Shown here: positions 59,813-64,000 of the stretch, in pieces
Position numbering within the stretch: position 1 is the stretch's first letter
How the letters are laid out: each line of letters opens with the position of its first letter
From: JBDGRJ01 sp042218065
GTDB taxonomy: Bacteria > Patescibacteriota > Patescibacteriia > Magasanikbacterales > UBA922
Direction of reading: 5' to 3'
Assembly: GCA_042218065.1 (NCBI GenBank)
Contig: JBDGRL010000012.1
Coordinates: forward strand, 6,518-70,517
DNA: 64,000 bases
Program-made: the position numbers and the translations under genes
Notes under the pieces: model-generated
Database searches by the model: none
What the model was told of the DNA's origin: nothing
Seen by the model: only the letters and a program-made list of their open reading frames with translations

Positions 59813-60366
59813 CTGTCTTTTGCTTTTTTACCGTATATAATTGAGATAATGACAACTATTATAAAGAAGGCTGCAAATACTCCCTCAAAAACTGCAACCG
59901 ACAGCTTAAATTGCTCTAAGCCTTGCCTGAAAATAAAAGATAAACCGTATAATACTCCTACATAGGCAACTATCCCAAGTGAGTTTACTATAGCATATTT
60001 AATAGCCGAGATTTTATTGATTCCACATAATAATTGCATTATTGTTCTGGTTCCTACAACAAATTTTGATATAAATAGGAAGTAGAGTCCGTGCTTCTTA
60101 ATAGTGTCTCCCGCATGATTAATTTCTTCTGTGTATTTGCTGAAAAATTTTGTATGTTTTAGTTTTTCAAACGGGACAAAACGACCTATTAAATACCAAA
60201 TAGTATCAGCAATTAAGTTTCCTATGACAGCAAGAAGCATTAATTTGGAGAAAGATATGAAACCGAAAAAAGAAAAGTAAATAGCAGGTACTAAGATACC
60301 TTCCCCACCTATCATTATTCCTATTGTGACTATAATCTCAAAAAGATATTTATAAATCAGTGACAT
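59797..60366 (-). CDS. DedA-family membrane protein
   Basis: 189 residues with about four to five hydrophobic helices. GGEGILVPAIYFSFFGFISF has the E of the DedA re-entrant loop (E near residue 24). The conserved FISKFVVGTRTIMQLLCGIN stretch (about residues 99-118) has the arginine and glycines of the second loop. DedA proteins are lipid flippases or transporters for undecaprenyl phosphate. Together with the coupled GT2 it could recycle a lipid carrier in glycan assembly. Confidence 0.9.
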   Translation of the reverse strand: MSLIYKYLFEIIVTIGIMIGGEGILVPAIYFSFFGFISFSKLMLLAVIGNLIADTIWYLIGRFVPFEKLKHTKFFSKYTEEINHAGDTIKKHGLYFLFISKFVVGTRTIMQLLCGINKISAIKYAIVNSLGIVAYVGVLYGLSFIFRQGLEQFKLSVAVFEGVFAAFFIIVVIISIIYGKKAKDRWFQL

Positions 60367-60419
60367 ATTTTTTGCAAGTATGATACTAAATTTTGATTAA
60401 TAATAAAAGCTCTTAACTT

Positions 60420-60447
60420 TTGTAAAAAGATGTATTTATAATATACT
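60420..60447 (+). promoter_or_regulatory. Promoter of the DUF2207 gene
   Basis: TTGTAA (60420-60425), a 16-nt spacer and TATACT (60442-60447), 27 nt before the ATG. Confidence 0.65.
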
Positions 60448-60474
60448 AAAAGAAGTCAATTTATAATTAGTTCT

Positions 60475-62193
60475 ATGTCGATTAAACAATTTTTGTATAC
60501 TTGTATATTTGGGGTTTTCATAAGCAGTTTTATTTTTTTGTCTCCTTTACCTTTGCAAGCAGAAGAAATTAATAATTATTCTGTAGATATAAAAATAAAT
60601 AAAGACTCTTCAATTAATGTGTCTGAGAGTATTGAATATGATTTTGAAGAATCCTCCCGCCACGGAATTTTTAGAACCATACCACTAGATGCTTGGTCTG
60701 GTTTATTAGACAAAAAAATTGAAATCAGTGATATAAAAGTTACGGATAATAAAGGCAATGAAAGGCCATTTAAAATTCTTAGTAGTTTAAAAAAGAAAAA
60801 AATAAAAATCGGCGATCCTGATAAAAAAATATCAGGTATCCAGACTTACAATATTAGCTATAAAGTTGATTGGGTGTTGCGCTACCTAGCTGAGAAAGAT
60901 GAGCTGTACTGGAATGCAATCGGTTCAGGCTGGGATGTCCCTATTAGAAAAGCAGAAGTTATAGTGAGGACTCCTAAGAAGATGGAAAGATCAAAGCTTA
61001 CACTTAATTGTTTTGTGGGTAAGTCAGGAAGTAAGGAAAGCTGTGAGAATACTTATTTTGTTGGAAAAAATGGAAAAGTTACGCAAATTACATTTAAGCA
61101 TAATAGTACAATTTCTGGTTCAGAGGCGTTTACTATAATTACAGCCTTCCCGAAAGAGATAGTACAAGAACCTAGCCAAGCTCAGTTAGCATTAAAATTA
61201 GTTAGCGATAATTGGACTCTAGCTTTACCTATTTTGACAATAATAGTTATGTTATTTGTGTGGTATAAATGGGGTAGAGACAGAGCAGGTAGAGATAATG
61301 TTATAGCTCAATATGAACCACCTGAGGGGTTGACACCAATAGAAATTGGCATGTTAGTGGATGAAAAGATAGGTAATCACGATATATCAGCTCAAATAAT
61401 TTACTTAGCTACTCAAGGTTACCTGGATATAGGATACGAAAAAGAAGAGGGTATATTATTTGATGATAAGAAGTACATTCTAAAAAAGAAAAAAGATCTA
61501 AAAAAAGCCGAACCTGGATTTAATAAAAAATTATTGGGGATGTTGTTCAGTAGTAAAGATGAGGTTGGCTTGAGTGAGGTAAACTCAAACAAAATAAAGC
61601 TAGGGAGGATAAAAAAAGATATCTCTAAAAAATTAACTGATTCTGGGTACTACCGATTCAATCCAAATAAGATGCGCGGTATATTCATATTGATTGCAGT
61701 ATTGCTTGCGTTTGGATCTTTTATCATTTTAAGTTGGTATCCTGAGGCTTATCAAACCTTCATTTCCGCATTTGTTTCTAGCTTTATCATTGGAATATTT
61801 GGTTACTTTATGACCCCGAAGTCAAAACAGGGGACAATATTAGAAGAGAAAATTCTAGGCTTTAAAGAATATCTATCAGTAGCAGAAAAAGAGAGATTAG
61901 AATTTCATAACGCGCCTGAGAAAAATCCTGAGACTTTTGAAAAGTTTCTTCCTTATGCTATAGCTTTCGAGGTTGAGGATCAGTGGGCACAGGAGTTTGA
62001 TGATATGTATGATAAGAAGCCCAAGTGGTACCATGGTCCAGCGAAAACCTATTCAGCAACCTCTTTGGCTGATGATATGAGTAGTTTTGATTCTGCAGTG
62101 AACGAGTCTCCTATTGGTCAAACTTCTGGTAGTGGTTCTACGGCAGGTTCAGCTGGAGGTGGTGCTGGTGGTGGAGGGGGAGGTAGTTGGTAA
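60475..62193 (+). CDS. DUF2207 membrane protein
   Basis: 572 residues. A signal peptide (about 1-28, ending LQAEE) leads into the characteristic beta-rich domain (INNYSVDIKINKDSSINVSE, then RHGIFRTIPLDAW). A transmembrane helix (about 243-261) and a cytoplasmic part with the EPPEGLTPIEIGMLVDEKIG motif follow. Two further helices (about 403-441) come after that. The C-terminus is a Gly/Ser-rich tail ending GGGAGGGGGGSW, very typical of the family. Function is unknown, and it is common in CPR and Firmicutes. Confidence 0.95.
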   Translation: MSIKQFLYTCIFGVFISSFIFLSPLPLQAEEINNYSVDIKINKDSSINVSESIEYDFEESSRHGIFRTIPLDAWSGLLDKKIEISDIKVTDNKGNERPFKILSSLKKKKIKIGDPDKKISGIQTYNISYKVDWVLRYLAEKDELYWNAIGSGWDVPIRKAEVIVRTPKKMERSKLTLNCFVGKSGSKESCENTYFVGKNGKVTQITFKHNSTISGSEAFTIITAFPKEIVQEPSQAQLALKLVSDNWTLALPILTIIVMLFVWYKWGRDRAGRDNVIAQYEPPEGLTPIEIGMLVDEKIGNHDISAQIIYLATQGYLDIGYEKEEGILFDDKKYILKKKKDLKKAEPGFNKKLLGMLFSSKDEVGLSEVNSNKIKLGRIKKDISKKLTDSGYYRFNPNKMRGIFILIAVLLAFGSFIILSWYPEAYQTFISAFVSSFIIGIFGYFMTPKSKQGTILEEKILGFKEYLSVAEKERLEFHNAPEKNPETFEKFLPYAIAFEVEDQWAQEFDDMYDKKPKWYHGPAKTYSATSLADDMSSFDSAVNESPIGQTSGSGSTAGSAGGGAGGGGGGSW

Positions 62194-62206
62194 ATAAATA
62201 AAATTT

Positions 62207-62977
62207 ATGCACACAAAAAGAACAATATTCAAAGACAAAATAAGAGCAGAGTTTTTGCCACCAAACCCAAGCTTTACTTCAAAACTTTTCTTTGAAAGCA
62301 ATCAAGATAAAGTGATGCTCTATGCCGCCGGGATGCCAGCTATGCCCATCAAGAAGTATCTGCTGGAGTTTTTTTCTAAAAAAGGGTACTGGGCCATACA
62401 TCCAAGATATAGAGGCTGCTGGGAGTCTGAAGGTGAGTTTTTAGCTGAAAGTCCAACCCGGGATATATTGGATGTAATAGAGGAGCTGCCCAAAGGTTTC
62501 CCAAGTATATGGGAAGATGAGGATTATACTGTGAACCCTTCTAAGGTGGTGGTAGTCGGCTCTAGCTTCGGTGGGGCGGCGGCGATTCTTTCTACTCTTT
62601 CAGATCAGGTAGATAAAGCAGTCTGTTTTGCGCCGGTGGTAGATTGGACAGCTGAGTCGGACGGTGAGCCACATGATTGGCTCTACAGCGTGGTGGACAA
62701 AGCTTACGGAGGTGCATATAATGTTAATAAAGAAGACTGGGATAAACTCCAGAATGGAAAGTTTTTTAACCCGGCGGCTAAAAAAGATGAGCTTGATGGA
62801 GATGATATTATGATATTTCACGCCCGGGATGATGAGACGGTTCTATTTGAACCGGTAAAAGAGTTTTCCCAAGAGATAGACTGTAAGTTTGTATCCAAAA
62901 AAGAAGGCGGTCATTTGTCGGTAAGGAATATAAAAAGATTTTTCTGGTGGTGGAAGGTTAGGAGTTTTATTAGTTAA
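62207..62977 (+). CDS. Alpha/beta hydrolase, prolyl-oligopeptidase-like
   Basis: 256 residues. The nucleophile elbow is VVVGSSFGGAAAIL (about residues 110-123, GxSxG with Ser). The N-terminal AGMPAMPIKKYLLEFFSKKG and HPRYRGCWESEGEF give the oxyanion loop. The acid is in FHARDDETV and the histidine in EGGHLSVRN, so the triad is complete. No signal peptide is seen, so it is cytoplasmic. It lies 13 nt after the DUF2207 gene. The substrate is unknown. Confidence 0.87.
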   Translation: MHTKRTIFKDKIRAEFLPPNPSFTSKLFFESNQDKVMLYAAGMPAMPIKKYLLEFFSKKGYWAIHPRYRGCWESEGEFLAESPTRDILDVIEELPKGFPSIWEDEDYTVNPSKVVVVGSSFGGAAAILSTLSDQVDKAVCFAPVVDWTAESDGEPHDWLYSVVDKAYGGAYNVNKEDWDKLQNGKFFNPAAKKDELDGDDIMIFHARDDETVLFEPVKEFSQEIDCKFVSKKEGGHLSVRNIKRFFWWWKVRSFIS

Positions 62978-62985
62978 AATAAATT

Positions 62986-63369
62986 ATGCACAAAAGTAGG
63001 ATCTACAATTTTTTCGTTCATTCTTTTGCTCTAATAGGTGTCGGAGTAGTAATTTTTGCTTTCTTTGCTTACGGTGGCAGCACCTGGGTATGGAATAATA
63101 ATTTTATGTGTGTGCAGGATTGGGCTAATGCACCAGAAGAGATTAAAAAGGAGGTCAAAAAACAAAAGAAAAAAGATGAATCGGCTTTAACTGACAGTCA
63201 AACCGAGTTGTTAAAGACATTGGGTATAGATACCAGTAAAATAGAGAAGAGTGCCAAATTAAAACAATGTGCAGTCAAAAAGGTAGGAGAAAAAGAGTTG
63301 GGAGAGATTCTAACTGGAGATAGGAAACCCTCTTTTGAGGAGTTAGCTAAATTAAAAAGTTGCTTTTAA
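62986..63369 (+). CDS. Small membrane-anchored protein of unknown function
   Basis: 127 residues. A transmembrane helix at about residues 12-30 (FALIGVGVVIFAFFAYGGST) is followed by NNNFMCVQDWANAPEEIKKE and a lysine-rich helix. Three cysteines (residues 39, 97 and 126) are present. Not assigned to a family. It is adjacent to a 92-residue hypothetical gene and an ABC ATPase gene. Confidence 0.65.
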   Translation: MHKSRIYNFFVHSFALIGVGVVIFAFFAYGGSTWVWNNNFMCVQDWANAPEEIKKEVKKQKKKDESALTDSQTELLKTLGIDTSKIEKSAKLKQCAVKKVGEKELGEILTGDRKPSFEELAKLKSCF

Positions 63370-63378
63370 TTTAATTTC

Positions 63379-63657
63379 ATGACACAAATACAAGTAGATA
63401 ATAAAAAAGAGACGGGTGATAAGTTTATATTTTCGGTAACGATACAAGATGAAGATTCTCAGTCTAATCATGAAGTCACAGTCGATAAAGATTATTATCA
63501 AAAATTAACCAATGGAAAAAACTCAGCTAAAAATTTAGTCAAAAGATCCTTTAAATTTTTGTTGGAGCGAGAGTCTAAAGAAATGATTTTATCAAGATTT
63601 AATTTGAAGGTCATTCAGGATTATTTTTCTAATTATGAAGATAAAGTGAAGCAATAG
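63379..63657 (+). CDS. Small conserved hypothetical protein
   Basis: 92 residues without signal or membrane helix. Strand-rich first half (KFIFSVTIQDEDSQSNHEVT), then helical (AKNLVKRSFKFLLERESKEM). The stop is directly followed by the ABC ATPase start. This small alpha/beta fold, ending in an FLLERESKEMIL helix, resembles short hypothetical proteins seen with DNA- or protein-binding roles, but no function can be stated. Confidence 0.65.
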   Translation: MTQIQVDNKKETGDKFIFSVTIQDEDSQSNHEVTVDKDYYQKLTNGKNSAKNLVKRSFKFLLERESKEMILSRFNLKVIQDYFSNYEDKVKQ

Positions 63658-64000
63658 ATGAAACCAGCTTTAAAAATACAAAATTTAACGAAAACTTATG
63701 GGGACACTACAGCTGTATCAAATCTCAGCCTTGATATTCCTCAAGGTGAGTTTTTTGGTTTCTTGGGGCCAAATGGAGCTGGAAAAACCACAACGATAAA
63801 TTGTGTAACCGGTATAGCTACTTTTGATCAGGGTGAAATAGAGGTTTTTGGTACTGATGTAAAACATAACTACAGAGATGCTCGTAGAAAAATAGGGCTT
63901 GCGCCTCAGGAGTATAATGTAGATAAGTTTGAAACTGTTAAAAACATTTTATGGTTCTTTGGGGGTTATTTTGGTCTTGACAAACAGACCAGAGAAGAGA
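63658..64000 (+). CDS. ABC-2 type transporter ATP-binding protein, 3' part outside window
   Basis: 114 residues are visible and the frame runs off the right edge. It begins at the ATG directly after the stop of the 92-residue gene (KPALKIQNLTKTYGDTTAVS). Walker A GPNGAGKTTT (about residues 38-47) and the Q-loop LAPQEYN are typical of ABC-2 exporters such as multidrug or polysaccharide systems. The signature motif and Walker B lie outside the window. Confidence 0.95.
   Translation, partial: MKPALKIQNLTKTYGDTTAVSNLSLDIPQGEFFGFLGPNGAGKTTTINCVTGIATFDQGEIEVFGTDVKHNYRDARRKIGLAPQEYNVDKFETVKNILWFFGGYFGLDKQTREE

Overview
The window reads as a stretch of a Patescibacteria (CPR, probably Parcubacteria-like) genome. 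The evidence is AT-rich DNA under the standard code, most start codons without a Shine-Dalgarno sequence and often only 8-30 nt from a recognisable -10 box, CPR-style reduced repair proteins (short UvrA, UvrC without HhH), a membrane-anchored Clp ATPase, DUF2207 and PEGA membrane proteins, and many orphan small proteins. Many proteins, including L21 and the sugar enzymes, are unusually acidic, which may point to a saline habitat (inference).

0-16 kb: minus-strand lepA (cut by the left edge), murJ and a membrane-anchored protein. Then, on the plus strand, a beta-CASP metallo-beta-lactamase RNase, and uvrB, uvrA and uvrC spread over about 10 kb with unrelated accessory genes between them: a zinc-peptidase-like protein, DCC and YdcF proteins, a lipoprotein and an orphan with its own promoter.

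16-29 kb: a remnant dcw cluster (MraZ boxes, mraZ, rsmH, an ftsL-like gene) with an orphan upstream and a two-gene membrane/Clp unit downstream. Next come a WecA/MraY-type phosphoglycosyltransferase, a DUF192 protein, a secreted coiled-coil protein, rplU, the minus-strand block dnaB-ybaB-recR, and a leucine-dehydrogenase-family gene.

29-53 kb: a surface-glycan region. It holds a GT4 glycosyltransferase, two large polytopic GT-C-like proteins, a CDP-alcohol phosphatidyltransferase, HIT and tandem Nudix hydrolases, RmlB, a eukaryote/virus-type NRS/ER-like epimerase-reductase, four GT2 transferases and an RmlA-type nucleotidyltransferase. RmlA, RmlB and the NRS/ER-like enzyme would together be enough to make a (d)TDP-rhamnose-type donor without RmlC and RmlD. 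Inserted in this region are a GC-rich island with an orphan gene and an incomplete tRNA-like 3' end, an MFS transporter, a 2H phosphoesterase/nucleotidyltransferase pair, a frameshifted VapB-like antitoxin, a protein with five integrase-type (INT_rpt-like) repeats, and two very long intergenic inverted repeats.

53-64 kb: cell-envelope genes: PEGA protein, divergent MurA, Ctp protease, YihY/BrkB, bactofilin-like membrane protein, GT2 and DedA, DUF2207, an alpha/beta hydrolase, two small proteins and the start of an ABC-2 ATPase.

A cross-cutting observation is that about six solitary genes (starts at 13840, 15890, 22343-, 24869-, 28186, 41903) carry their own promoter or terminator, a structured leader and a strong Shine-Dalgarno sequence, unlike the bulk of the genes. 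No complete rRNA, tRNA, tmRNA or CRISPR array was recognised.
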